The notes below the pieces were generated by a model that saw nothing but the letters and a program-made list of their open reading frames with translations, had not been told where the DNA came from and searched no databases. A DNA stretch of 64,000 bases. Origin: Cytophagales bacterium (lineage in GTDB: Bacteria > Bacteroidota > Bacteroidia > Cytophagales > Spirosomataceae). Of the stretch, positions 17,591-26,999 are shown piece by piece; within the stretch, counting starts at the first letter, position 1; each line of letters begins with the position of its first letter. The stretch lies in NCBI GenBank assembly GCA_004292855.1, contig RDXN01000038.1, forward strand, positions 60,424-124,423. Direction: 5' to 3'. Position numbers and translations under genes: made by a program.

Positions 17591-20500
17591 TTAAAGACCT
17601 AGTAACAGCCGGGCCTGGGTGCCAAAACGAACCTGCCCGCCCGCGTCGTAGCTCAGGCGCGAAGCCCGGCCTGTGCCGTTGTCGGGAATCATCACGTTGT
17701 GGCGGATTTGTACGGGGTCGGTGGCCAGGGGCACCCGGTTGCACGACCACACGGCCGGGTTGGTCCAGTCGCCGTTTTGTACGGTTATCATGCTTGCGCA
17801 GGGGGGAGCCGTGCCCGTGGTGCGGAACGTGATGGGCTGGTTAGGTGTACCCGAACTAATCCCGCTCCCGCAGTCGGTCGTCACCTGCCACTCGTAGGTG
17901 GTTTGCTCGCTCAGGCCCGTGACCGTGTAGGTCACGGACGTGCCACTGCTGGTGAGGCCACCCACGGTTGTCCAGACGCCTGTGCCCGGCTGCCGGTATT
18001 GCAGGGTAGAATTAACTCCCGTGTAGGGCCGGGTCCAGGTGCAACGGACCGTAGTGGCGTCGATGCGGTCGGTGAAGAGGTTGGCGGGAGCGGGGCAGGT
18101 GGTCGTGAAAAACAACGAGTGCGACCAGTCGGAGGTGGAGCCTCCCGTGCAGAGGGTTCGGATTTGCCATTCGTAGGTCGTGTTGTTGGTCAGACCCGTG
18201 AGCAGTTGGCTGGCCGCGTTGACCCCGGTGGTTACCGAGACCCAGGCCCCGGTGCCGACTCGATAGCGGATTTCGTAGGTTGTGCCATTGTTAAAGCTGT
18301 TCCAGTTCACCAGAGCCGACTCTGCCCGGACGTTGCTGCTGCCGGGACTAAACGGAATGTTGCAGACCGTTCGGAAAAACGACGTAGGCGTGAAATCGTC
18401 GGGGTCGGCGCAGTTGGCCCGCACCTGCCAGTCGTAGGCGGTATTATTTGCCAACCCGCTTAGCTGGTAAAACTGGTACTGATTCGGGACGGTGGTCCAG
18501 GCACCCGTGGCCCCTTGCCGCCAGCGAAGTTCGACGGGTGTGCTACTGGCATACCATTGCAACGACCCCGCCGACGAGGTGATGTCGTAGGCGTTCAGCG
18601 AATAGGGCGAGGCACAGGAGCTTCCACCCGAACACGAAGGGGTTGTGAAGGTGAACGAGCCGGAAAAGCTCGTTTGGATGCCGCTGCTGCAATCGGCCCG
18701 CACCTGGAACTCGTAGAGCGTACTAGCCACCAGATTCGACAGGGTGTAGTACGGATTTGTTGTCGAAACAGACGTCCAATTGCCCGACCCCACAGCCCGA
18801 TACTGAATTTGGTAGGTTGTGCCGAAGTCGTAACACCCATTCCAGCCTATCGAAGCCGCGCTGCAATTATATGAGTTTCCGTACAGCGAAGTCGGCTGGC
18901 GACATTGCGTTGTGAAACTGGCAGGGACCGTGTAGGTTGAGCTAACGGTGGGTGAGCACACGTTCCGTACCCGATACTCATACACCGTGTTATTGGTTAA
19001 GCCCGTGATGGTATACGACGTTCCGACACTGATGGTGTTGCTGGTTGCCCAGGGCGCGTTGGCGTTACCGGCTTCGCGCCAGTTCAGCTCCGCCGACACG
19101 GCCAGTTCATTGGAGCCAATCCCCAGAAACGACAACAAACTACTTATGCCCGAAATTGGGTCCAGCGGTACGCTGTTAAACACCTGAGCGCGAGTAGGGT
19201 CAACGCATTGGAGGCTAACGGCCAACTCCCGGCAGCGGGTGGTGAACGTTTGTAGGGTGCCAAATACGGTAGTCTGGCTCACGGGGCAAAGCGTCCGCAC
19301 CTGCCACTCGTAGGTGGTGTTTCCTTGCAGACCGCGCAAAGCCAATCCACCCATTAGATTGGTGGCCACGTTCCAGTCGGGGCTTCCCTGTGGTCGCCAG
19401 CGCACCTCGGCGGTGTTGCCGGCTCCGTTTCCTGACCAATGCAAACCAGCCACAGTAAAGCCGACAACGGGCGAGTTAGCCGTGGGCGGAGCGGTGTTGC
19501 AACTACCTGCAACCACCGTGAATGAACTGCCGGGCCGGTAGCTCGTTGTTACGCCGTCGGCGCAAATGGCCCCCACCTGGCAGTCGTACGCGCCCGGAGC
19601 CAAATTGTTGAGGGTATAATTGGCGTTGCTGTTGGTCTCGTTCAGCACGGGCGAGGTATTCCAAGTGCTGCTGCCCTGTACTCTCCATTGCAGTACGTAG
19701 CTTACGCCGAACGTGGTTCCCCAACTAAAGTACCGGCTGTTGAGCGCGGTTAAAGGACTCACAGTCAGGAATGAAGGCACGGGGCAAGTGGCCGTAAATG
19801 ATGCTTGCGGAGAGAAACTGGCCGAAGTCTGTGCCCCACACACGCCCTGCACCTGCACCTGATACGCGGCCCCGTTTGTAAGGCCTGTCATGACGTATTC
19901 CGGACGGGTAATATTCGGAATGGTATTCCAGCTACCGGTACCCTGCCGCCATTGCAGGTTGTACCGTGCCCCCGTGCCGATATTGGTCCACTGTAGGCGG
20001 GCGGCATATGAACTTACCTCCGCGCTCACATAACCCGGTGTGTTACAGACGGTCGTGAAACTCAGCGGGGTGGTGTAGGCCGATGTTACGCCCCCTCCGC
20101 AGTTTGATCGGACGCGCCAGGTAATGGCCCCGCTCACCGTGGTGAGGTTGTAGCTCGTGCTGGTGGTGGTCACGGTGGTCCAGGTGCTGGCTCCCTGCTG
20201 TTGGTACTCTACCTCGTAGGTCACGCCCGTACTGCCATACCATCCCAACAATGCCCCATTGAAGGTAATGTTGTTGGTATAGGGATTGGTGGGCACCCGG
20301 CACTCGGTCACAAACGTCTGCGAGTTGGTAAACGCACTGCTCACCGTGGCCGAACACCGAACAGCCGCTTGCCACTCGTAGATCGTGTTGGGCGTGAGGC
20401 TTGTGAGCGATAGCGACGAGAACGTAACACTCGTAGAGGTGATCCAGGTTGGCGAACCCTGTACCCGGTAGCGTACGTCGTAGGTACCCCCGGCATTGTT

Positions 20501-23407
20501 GAAATTGTAATAGCTAAGCTGGGCCGTGGTGGGTGTTACGTTGTAGGTGTTGAGCATGCTGGCCTGGAACGTATTGGCGCAGGTGGTCGTGAACGATGGC
20601 CCCATCAGGATCGTGCTGCTCGCCGTTGGCGAACATTTGTAGGCTAACCCCCACTCATACACCGTGTTGGGAGCCAGACCCGTCAGCGAATAACTGCCTG
20701 AGTAGCTGGCCGAAACACTCTGCACAACCGTCCACTGCCCGCCTTGCACCCGGTAATACACATCGTGAACGTCGCCAAAGTTGTAGTTAGACCAGCTCAG
20801 GTTGGCCGAGCTAAACGTATTGGTCCGGTTCAGGTTGGTGGTTCGGATGGGGCAGGTTGTGGCAAACGTGTTGCTCGCTACGGGCGACACGAGCGATGCC
20901 GAACAGACCAGGGCCACCTGCCACTCGTAGGTTACGTTGGTAGCCAGGCCCGTCAGGCTGTACCCACTGCTCGTCTGGTCGGGCAGCACCGTGAACGAAC
21001 CCCCCACGGGCCGATACTGCACCCGGAATACGTCGCCCGTGTTGCCGCTCGACCAACTTAGATTGGCCGACGAGAAAGTGGCGTTGGCATACATACCGTT
21101 GGCCTGTACCGGATTTACGCAGCCCGTTGTCGTGAACGACTGGATTGCCGCGCCTGTGGTGCTTTGCGTGGGCGAGCAATAGGTTGTCACTTGCCACTGA
21201 TAAGCCGTCGAGGGGTTCAAGTTGTTCAGGATGAATCCGTTGCTGGCGTAATTGGCCGGAACCGGCCCCACCGAACTCCAGGTCGTGGTGCCGGTGGGCC
21301 GGTAAAGCAGCATAAAATGATCGCTGGCGTTGCCAAACCACCGAATCCGCGCCGAGCGATAGGTGACGTTGCTTGTACTGAAATTACGGGCCGAGTTGGT
21401 GGTACAACCCGTAGTAGTGAACCCCGTAGGCGGGCTGGTGAAGCTCGAACTTACCCCACCCGGACACACCGTTTGCACCTGAAATTCGTAGGCCGTGCCA
21501 GGCGTCAGACCGTTGATGGTGGCATAGGTGTCGGTTGGTGTCGGGAGCGACGTCCACAAACTGTTGGCGGGGGCTTTGGGTCGAAACTGTACGCCATAGC
21601 TAACTACCGCATTTGAATAGTTGGTATACCAGCCAATAGCCTGACTGGTAGCCTGTGAGGTGGAGCGGTACGGTGAGCTGGGAGCCTGGCAATTGGTCGT
21701 AAAGGAGAACGGGGTGCTGTACGTTGAGCTAGCCGACGACGAGCAAACGCTTTGCACCTGAAACTGATATACGGTGTTGTTGGTCAGGCCCGTCAGTGTA
21801 TAAATCGTGCTGGTGAGCGAGCTAACGGTTGTCCAGGCTCCGCTTGTGCCCGCCCGCCATTGCAGTTCGTAACTCGCCCCCGTGGGGCCGTACCAATACA
21901 CCTGCGCCGACGTAGGCAGCACGAAGTTTATGCCCGATGAGCTGGGAACAACGCAGGCCGACGTGGTGAAGGTGGCCGAGTTGGAAAAGGGCGAGTTGTT
22001 GGTTGGGCTACAAACGGTCTGCACCTGCCATACGTAGGCCGTTGATGGGGTTAGCCCGGTAAAACTGAAATTGCTGCTGTTGATCGGGCTGATGGTTTGC
22101 CAGGTTGCACTCGCTACGGGTCGATAGTCTATACGGTACACGTTGTTGCTACTCCCGCCCCAGTACACATAGGCCGTGGTGGGGCCGGGTGTCAAATCGC
22201 CGGGTGAGGTGGGCGCACTACAGGCCGTTGTCGTGAACGACTGCGAACCTGTCCAGGCCGAGACTATCCCCGCCGAACAGGCCGCGCGAACCTGCCACTC
22301 GTAGGCCGTGCCGGAGGTCAGACCCGTCAGCGAATAAGGCGAATCGTTCCCGGCCGCGAGCGCAATCCACGAGCCAGACCCCTGTGGCCGATACTGAATG
22401 TCGGTGTTGGTGCCCGTGTTGCCATTGTACCAGTACAAATTTGCTGACGACGTGCGTACGTTGGCACTGTAAACGCTTGTGGGCACACTAACCGAGGCCG
22501 GGCACGCCGAAGTTGTAAAGGAAAACGGGCTTGAAAAAGCCGAACTGCCCGCCAATCCACACACCGACCGCACCTGAAACTGGTACGCCGTGGTCGGGGT
22601 CAGGCCGGGAATAGCAAACGAATTGTTGGTGGTGGTGAACGACGAACTCCACGTTGTGTTGCCCTGCTGCCGGTACTGAATGTCGTACCTTGTGCCGTTG
22701 CCGCCCGGCCCCGACCAGTACACCTGCGTAGCGTTGGCGTTGGGCGTGTAGTTTCCCAGGCCCACGGGCGTCGAGCAAGCGAGGGTCGTCAGGCTCTGCA
22801 CCGCCGACAGACCCGACGTGTTGCCGCCCCCACAGTCGGTTTGCACCTGCCATTCGTAGGGGGTGCTGGGGGTGAGACCGCTCAGAACGCGGCCAGACTG
22901 CCCCATATTCGGGGTGGTGTTCCAGGTGGTGGTGCCTTGTTGCCGCCAAAGCAGTGTGTAACTCACCCCCGACTGCCCCGACCAGCTTGGTTGAAAACTC
23001 GTCGGCCCAATTCCGTAGGCATAGATGCTGTTGGGTAGCGAACAGCCCGTAGTGAACGTGGTAGAACCCGTAAACGCCGACGTGCTGAGATCTTCGCACA
23101 CCTGTTGCACCTGCCACTCGTAGGTAACAGCGTTGGTGAGGCCACTCAATGTCAAATTTGCCGAATAGGTGTTGGTGGTGCTGGCCGTGATCCAGTTGCT
23201 GCTGTTCAGCGGTCGATACCGAACGTTGAAGCCCAGATAAGGGGAGCTGCCAGACCAGGATACCTGTGCAGAATTGGTTGAGATGGCATCGGTGCGCCCA
23301 TTAGTAGGTGTTGGGCACGTCTGCCCCCAAACCGAGCCAGCCACCAGTAAACAAAGACAAAACAAAGAAAACCCGGCGCGTTGCCGGCGAGGAGTAGAGT
23401 TGGTCAT
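17591..23407 (-). CDS. Giant secreted protein of about 20 fibronectin-III modules
   Basis: 1938 residues. Signal peptide about 1-28 (SVWG|Q). Then about 20 fibronectin type III-like modules of roughly 90 residues, each with YEWQVxxVC near the F strand and Cys-x-x-Pro at the next module boundary, giving two Cys about 18 residues apart per module. The modules differ from one another more than those of the neighbouring 848-residue protein. The end (from about 1875: VQNGDWTNPAVWSCNRVPLA) is a different, G8-like beta segment common in Bacteroidota surface proteins. I see no T9SS Por sorting tail, so the route to the surface is unclear. Likely a long adhesive or matrix protein. Divergent from the sensor kinase at 23618. 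Confidence 0.88.
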   Translation of the reverse strand: MTNSTPRRQRAGFSLFCLCLLVAGSVWGQTCPTPTNGRTDAISTNSAQVSWSGSSPYLGFNVRYRPLNSSNWITASTTNTYSANLTLSGLTNAVTYEWQVQQVCEDLSTSAFTGSTTFTTGCSLPNSIYAYGIGPTSFQPSWSGQSGVSYTLLWRQQGTTTWNTTPNMGQSGRVLSGLTPSTPYEWQVQTDCGGGNTSGLSAVQSLTTLACSTPVGLGNYTPNANATQVYWSGPGGNGTRYDIQYRQQGNTTWSSSFTTTNNSFAIPGLTPTTAYQFQVRSVCGLAGSSAFSSPFSFTTSACPASVSVPTSVYSANVRTSSANLYWYNGNTGTNTDIQYRPQGSGSWIALAAGNDSPYSLTGLTSGTAYEWQVRAACSAGIVSAWTGSQSFTTTACSAPTSPGDLTPGPTTAYVYWGGSSNNVYRIDYRPVASATWQTISPINSSNFSFTGLTPSTAYVWQVQTVCSPTNNSPFSNSATFTTSACVVPSSSGINFVLPTSAQVYWYGPTGASYELQWRAGTSGAWTTVSSLTSTIYTLTGLTNNTVYQFQVQSVCSSSASSTYSTPFSFTTNCQAPSSPYRSTSQATSQAIGWYTNYSNAVVSYGVQFRPKAPANSLWTSLPTPTDTYATINGLTPGTAYEFQVQTVCPGGVSSSFTSPPTGFTTTGCTTNSARNFSTSNVTYRSARIRWFGNASDHFMLLYRPTGTTTWSSVGPVPANYASNGFILNNLNPSTAYQWQVTTYCSPTQSTTGAAIQSFTTTGCVNPVQANGMYANATFSSANLSWSSGNTGDVFRVQYRPVGGSFTVLPDQTSSGYSLTGLATNVTYEWQVALVCSASLVSPVASNTFATTCPIRTTNLNRTNTFSSANLSWSNYNFGDVHDVYYRVQGGQWTVVQSVSASYSGSYSLTGLAPNTVYEWGLAYKCSPTASSTILMGPSFTTTCANTFQASMLNTYNVTPTTAQLSYYNFNNAGGTYDVRYRVQGSPTWITSTSVTFSSLSLTSLTPNTIYEWQAAVRCSATVSSAFTNSQTFVTECRVPTNPYTNNITFNGALLGWYGSTGVTYEVEYQQQGASTWTTVTTTSTSYNLTTVSGAITWRVRSNCGGGVTSAYTTPLSFTTVCNTPGYVSAEVSSYAARLQWTNIGTGARYNLQWRQGTGSWNTIPNITRPEYVMTGLTNGAAYQVQVQGVCGAQTSASFSPQASFTATCPVPSFLTVSPLTALNSRYFSWGTTFGVSYVLQWRVQGSSTWNTSPVLNETNSNANYTLNNLAPGAYDCQVGAICADGVTTSYRPGSSFTVVAGSCNTAPPTANSPVVGFTVAGLHWSGNGAGNTAEVRWRPQGSPDWNVATNLMGGLALRGLQGNTTYEWQVRTLCPVSQTTVFGTLQTFTTRCRELAVSLQCVDPTRAQVFNSVPLDPISGISSLLSFLGIGSNELAVSAELNWREAGNANAPWATSNTISVGTSYTITGLTNNTVYEYRVRNVCSPTVSSTYTVPASFTTQCRQPTSLYGNSYNCSAASIGWNGCYDFGTTYQIQYRAVGSGNWTSVSTTNPYYTLSNLVASTLYEFQVRADCSSGIQTSFSGSFTFTTPSCSGGSSCASPYSLNAYDITSSAGSLQWYASSTPVELRWRQGATGAWTTVPNQYQFYQLSGLANNTAYDWQVRANCADPDDFTPTSFFRTVCNIPFSPGSSNVRAESALVNWNSFNNGTTYEIRYRVGTGAWVSVTTGVNAASQLLTGLTNNTTYEWQIRTLCTGGSTSDWSHSLFFTTTCPAPANLFTDRIDATTVRCTWTRPYTGVNSTLQYRQPGTGVWTTVGGLTSSGTSVTYTVTGLSEQTTYEWQVTTDCGSGISSGTPNQPITFRTTGTAPPCASMITVQNGDWTNPAVWSCNRVPLATDPVQIRHNVMIPDNGTGRASRLSYDAGGQVRFGTQARLLLGL

Positions 23408-23552
23408 GGTGTTTTCGGTTAGTAGTCGTCGAAAAGGCTACGTGTCGCCAATTCAATACCTAACTTAACAGCCCACCAAACACCACCTACACGCTCCCCA
23501 ACGAGAGGGGTTGTTTTCCTTACGAGACCGGATAATAACTTGATGAAGCCTT

Positions 23553-23584
23553 TTGCAATACTTTCGTATGAAGTCGTAAATTTG
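23553..23584 (+). promoter_or_regulatory. Promoter of TPR kinase/LytTR regulator pair
   Basis: TTG at 23553-23555 and TAAATTTG at 23577-23584, 21 nt apart, fit the Bacteroidota promoter pattern; the ATG follows 33 nt later. The spacer 23408-23552 on the other strand shows no exact TAnnTTTG box for the giant gene. Confidence 0.65.
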
Positions 23585-23617
23585 GCTTAACCAGCTTATA
23601 AACAGCTTATTCACGCC

Positions 23618-25486
23618 ATGCTTTCTGCCTGTTTACGTATATATTTTGCTCTGAAATGCGGCTCTTTTTGGGGTCGTTTTGGAAGATATGAACACGTAAA
23701 TGGCTGGAACGTCGTGCCCATTATTTTACTGGTGTTTGGGTTAGTTTTGGGGGGCGCGAAATCGACCTCGGCACAGCCTGACAAGCCCCTGACGTTGCGC
23801 CCCCCCGACCTGCAAAAACCCGACTCGGTGTATCGGGTGGCCCTCGCCCAACACGATTCCCTGCTGCTGGCCGAAGCCTACTATCTCTACGGCAAACGCT
23901 ATGCTTCGGCAGGGCAGCACCTGACTGCCAAACGCTGGCTCCTGCGCTCACTCCGCATCCAGGAAACCTTCGGCGACACTTACGAACTTGGGCGGCTATA
24001 CATGCGCTTTGCCGACCTCGAAGCCGACGGATGGCATCAGGCGGCTGCGCTGCGCTACAACCGACAGGCATTGGCCGTTTTCAAAAAAATCAACAGTGTG
24101 AGAGGGCTGGCAACGGCCTGTTCCCGGCTGGCCCACTTGCATCTGGGCGACCATCCCGCTGGTAACTACACCGAAAACGTAGTCATACACCCCGACAGTG
24201 CAGCCTATTACATCAATATAGGAAGGCGGTGGTCGTCTACGTTAAACGACCCCTTGTTTGAGGCTGACTGGAACGAGCTAACGGGCGCACGTTTACTCAT
24301 CAGACAACAGCCCGAAGCCATCCAGCACCTGCAAAAAGCACTGGCCATTCACCGCCAACACAGTGCCGAACCCGTTCAGATTCGCTCGGAGATCCGGGTT
24401 GGCATGGGGTATCTGTCGCTTGGAAAGCCGCAGCAGGCCCGCGTTATTCTGGACGGACTACGCCGACAATACGATTGGTCGCGGGGGCAGGAATACGACA
24501 TACGGATTTTGATGGAAACCCTCTCGATGGCTTATTATGAGGCTGTTGACGATTGGAAAAGGGCTTTTCTGCACGGACAAAATCTGCGTCAGTTGGAGCG
24601 AAACGGGTTGATCGCTGACCGCGACGGGGCCATCACGCGCCTGAGCGTGGAATACGAAACAGAAAAAAAGGACGTTCAGCTACAGGCCAAAAATCGGGAG
24701 CTAGCTCTCCAAAAAGAAAACCTGCGCACCGAGCAACGCTTTACACGGGCCATGATCGCCTTGCTGATTGGGGCCGTTGCAGGCATTGTGGTGTTCGCTC
24801 GCCTGTATCGCCAAAAAAACCGCCTGAGTCAACGCAATGCCGAACTGGTACGCGAGCAGAATCACCGCGTGAAAAACAACCTTCAGGTGGTGTCGAGTTT
24901 GCTGAATTTGTATGCCCACCGCCTGACCGACCCCGTGTCGCGGATGGCCGTTGAAGAGAGTCAGTTACGGGTGGAGACGATGGCCCTGTTGCAACGCCAA
25001 CTTTACGATCAGGACCGCCTGACGACCATCAATTTGGCCGCGTTCATCCCCGAACTGATCGAGGGCGTTTTGCAAACCTATGGTCTCGACGACCTTCAGC
25101 CAACCTATTATCTGGACGAATGCGAGTTGTCGGTCGACGATGCGTTGCCGGTTGGGTTGATTATCAATGAATTAACAACGAATGCCTGCAAATATGCCTT
25201 TGCCCGCAACGCCAACCCGCTATTGTGGGTTACGGTTGGCCGACAAGGCACCCGCGTTGATGTAGTGGTTGCCGACAATGGGCCGGGCCTGCCCGAGCGG
25301 TTACTACATCAAGGTAAGGAGTTGGCCAACGGCTCCGATTCGTTTGGGTTGCAACTCATCAAGATGCAGGTTGAGCAACTCGAAGGAAGTTACGAGTGGA
25401 CCGTAGAGAACGGAACCCGCTTTCACATGAATTTTACCAACACACCAACGCATGGAGTCACTACGAATTTTACTGGTCGAGGATAA
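23618..25486 (+). CDS. TPR sensor histidine kinase, HisKA_2 family
   Basis: 622 residues. Signal/anchor helix about 32-50 followed by a periplasmic region of TPR-like helices (about 75-340, for example AEAYYLYGKRYASAGQHLTA), a coiled coil, one membrane helix (about 378-397), then the HisKA_2 dimerisation domain with His416 in EQNHRVKNNLQVVSSLL and a HATPase domain (NELTTNACKYAF, DNGPGLPE, FGLQLIKMQ). The last 35 bp overlap the response-regulator gene, so the two are translated together and form a cognate pair. The family typically signals to LytTR-type regulators in Bacteroidota. The stimulus is unknown. Confidence 0.92.
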   Translation: MLSACLRIYFALKCGSFWGRFGRYEHVNGWNVVPIILLVFGLVLGGAKSTSAQPDKPLTLRPPDLQKPDSVYRVALAQHDSLLLAEAYYLYGKRYASAGQHLTAKRWLLRSLRIQETFGDTYELGRLYMRFADLEADGWHQAAALRYNRQALAVFKKINSVRGLATACSRLAHLHLGDHPAGNYTENVVIHPDSAAYYINIGRRWSSTLNDPLFEADWNELTGARLLIRQQPEAIQHLQKALAIHRQHSAEPVQIRSEIRVGMGYLSLGKPQQARVILDGLRRQYDWSRGQEYDIRILMETLSMAYYEAVDDWKRAFLHGQNLRQLERNGLIADRDGAITRLSVEYETEKKDVQLQAKNRELALQKENLRTEQRFTRAMIALLIGAVAGIVVFARLYRQKNRLSQRNAELVREQNHRVKNNLQVVSSLLNLYAHRLTDPVSRMAVEESQLRVETMALLQRQLYDQDRLTTINLAAFIPELIEGVLQTYGLDDLQPTYYLDECELSVDDALPVGLIINELTTNACKYAFARNANPLLWVTVGRQGTRVDVVVADNGPGLPERLLHQGKELANGSDSFGLQLIKMQVEQLEGSYEWTVENGTRFHMNFTNTPTHGVTTNFTGRG

Positions 25487-26186
25487 CCTGATTGAGGCTT
25501 ACGACGTCCGCCAGACGCTCGAACAGGCCGGTCACGTGGTTACGGCCCACGCCCGCAATTTTACGGAAGCCCTATTGTTTGCCCGCCAGAACCCGCCCGA
25601 TGTGGCCCTGATCGACATTACACTCGACCGCTCATCGGCCGATGGCATCGGCACGGCGCAGGCTATCCGGCGTATTTGCGACGCCCCCATTGTGTACATG
25701 ACGGCCAACTCCGACAACGAGACGTTTCAACGCGCCAAGCCCACCCTGCCAGCCGCTTATGTGCTCAAGCCGTTTAAACACAACGAGTTGGCCTATCAGA
25801 TTGAACTGGCTTACTATCACCGGCTAATTAACCAGCCAACCCCCGACAATGATCTGTTTCTGCCCATCCGAAAAGGGCACGAGCGCGTGGCGAAGTCGAA
25901 CGTGATTTTTTTGAAAGCGGCCGGTGCCTATACCCGCATCCTGGTGGCCGACGAACCAAACGAAGCCAAGTCGCACCTGCTGTCGATGAACCTGGGTTAT
26001 TTGTCGCAGTTTTTTGTGGCGTCGAACTTCTTCAAAGTGTCGCGCTCGCTCGTCGTTAATCTCGACTATCTGGAGCGGCTTGAGCGCGACGCCATTCATC
26101 TGAAACATACCCCCGATCCGCTACCCCTGCCCGAAAGCAGCCGCGCCGAGCTGATGAAAACGCTATTGATCGTTAAATCGAAATAA
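25452..26186 (+). CDS. LytTR-type response regulator
   Basis: 244 residues. Receiver domain 4-120 with acidic residues in LLVEDN, phospho-acceptor Asp55 in VALIDITLD and Lys in VLKPFKHNEL; LytTR DNA-binding domain about 140-240 (IFLKAAGAYTRILV, FKVSRSLVVNLDYLERLE, LPLPESSRAELM). The ATG lies inside the end of the kinase gene, which supports coupled translation. Regulators of this type control extracellular or surface functions in many bacteria. Whether the flanking adhesins are targets is an inference from position only. Confidence 0.93.
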   Translation: MESLRILLVEDNLIEAYDVRQTLEQAGHVVTAHARNFTEALLFARQNPPDVALIDITLDRSSADGIGTAQAIRRICDAPIVYMTANSDNETFQRAKPTLPAAYVLKPFKHNELAYQIELAYYHRLINQPTPDNDLFLPIRKGHERVAKSNVIFLKAAGAYTRILVADEPNEAKSHLLSMNLGYLSQFFVASNFFKVSRSLVVNLDYLERLERDAIHLKHTPDPLPLPESSRAELMKTLLIVKSK

Positions 26187-26195
26187 AAAGCCCCT

Positions 26196-26945
26196 CTACA
26201 CCTCGTAGCCGTATTTGCTCAGAATAGGCCGCCAAAAATCCAGATCATAGACGTGCCAGGCATGGCAACCCATCGGCAACCGACCTTCGTTGATCGACAG
26301 GCTGCGGTTGGGTTCGAGTTCAATGGCAAAGTCGATGGCCTCTTCGGGGGCGGGCATCCGCATAAGCGGGCGGTACGGAATCAGGCGGGGGTAGTGGAGC
26401 GAGAAAAACCCGTCTTCGTTGCCTGGCCAGCGTTTGTTAAAGGTATGATACACGCGCAACAGGCGTTTGCAGGCTTTTACCCGGCGCAATGACAACCCGC
26501 CGTTGAGCAGGGGTTGCTGAAACAACCGCGACGCAAACTCGCGCAACGTTCGCCGACCGTCGCGTTGAGGTCGTACGTCGCTGAATTGCGGGGCACCCAC
26601 GTAATCGTAGCCCCGGCGGCACCACTCCATCAGCGAGTCGCGCATCACGAACGCGTCGAGTTGATACACCAGAATGTATTCGTACGTGTTGATAAACCGG
26701 TCGTAGAAGTGCTCCGAACAAAGCAACTCGTTGTATCCCCGGATACTCTGAAAATACGATGCCCCAAACGACTCGAACTGCAACGTGGGGTACTCAATAA
26801 GCCAGTCGGAGAGGTCGAGTGTGTCGGGTTTTACAATGATTAACGGATGCCGCCCCAGAATGCTCGCGCACTGCCGGAGCGAGACCTGCTCATACTCGTT
26901 GAGGTCTTTGTGATAAACTGGAATTACAACGGCTGCGGTTGGCAT
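26196..26945 (-). CDS. DUF5672 family putative glycosyltransferase
   Basis: 249 residues. Recognised by VVIPVYHKDLNEYEQVSL at the start, YILVYQLDAFV (a DxD-like position), the NGGLSLRRV motif and the NEDGFF segment, all typical of DUF5672 proteins, which resemble GT-A glycosyltransferases. No membrane segment, so it is probably cytoplasmic and adds a sugar to a surface glycan or glycoprotein; the acceptor is unknown. It lies 54 bp downstream of a GT2 gene on the same strand and is convergent with the response regulator (9 bp between them). Confidence 0.85.
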   Translation of the reverse strand: MPTAAVVIPVYHKDLNEYEQVSLRQCASILGRHPLIIVKPDTLDLSDWLIEYPTLQFESFGASYFQSIRGYNELLCSEHFYDRFINTYEYILVYQLDAFVMRDSLMEWCRRGYDYVGAPQFSDVRPQRDGRRTLREFASRLFQQPLLNGGLSLRRVKACKRLLRVYHTFNKRWPGNEDGFFSLHYPRLIPYRPLMRMPAPEEAIDFAIELEPNRSLSINEGRLPMGCHAWHVYDLDFWRPILSKYGYEV

Positions 26946-26999
26946 ACGTGAAAATCAAAAATGGAAAGTCGGGAGTCGGAACCGTCCAACATCGACTGT

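Noticed and set aside
17591..18100. T9SS sorting tail at the end of the giant protein
   Set aside because: The end lacks the YPNP, GxYxxxV and terminal Lys features seen in the PA14 protein at 62578.
17699..18463. 254-codon plus-strand frame within the giant fibronectin-III gene
   Set aside because: Antisense of the repeated modules; several similar frames recur at module spacing, with no domain.
17591..23407. Possible CRISPR array or minisatellite
   Set aside because: The spaced similarity is the 90-residue fibronectin-III module; there are no short identical repeats with unique spacers.
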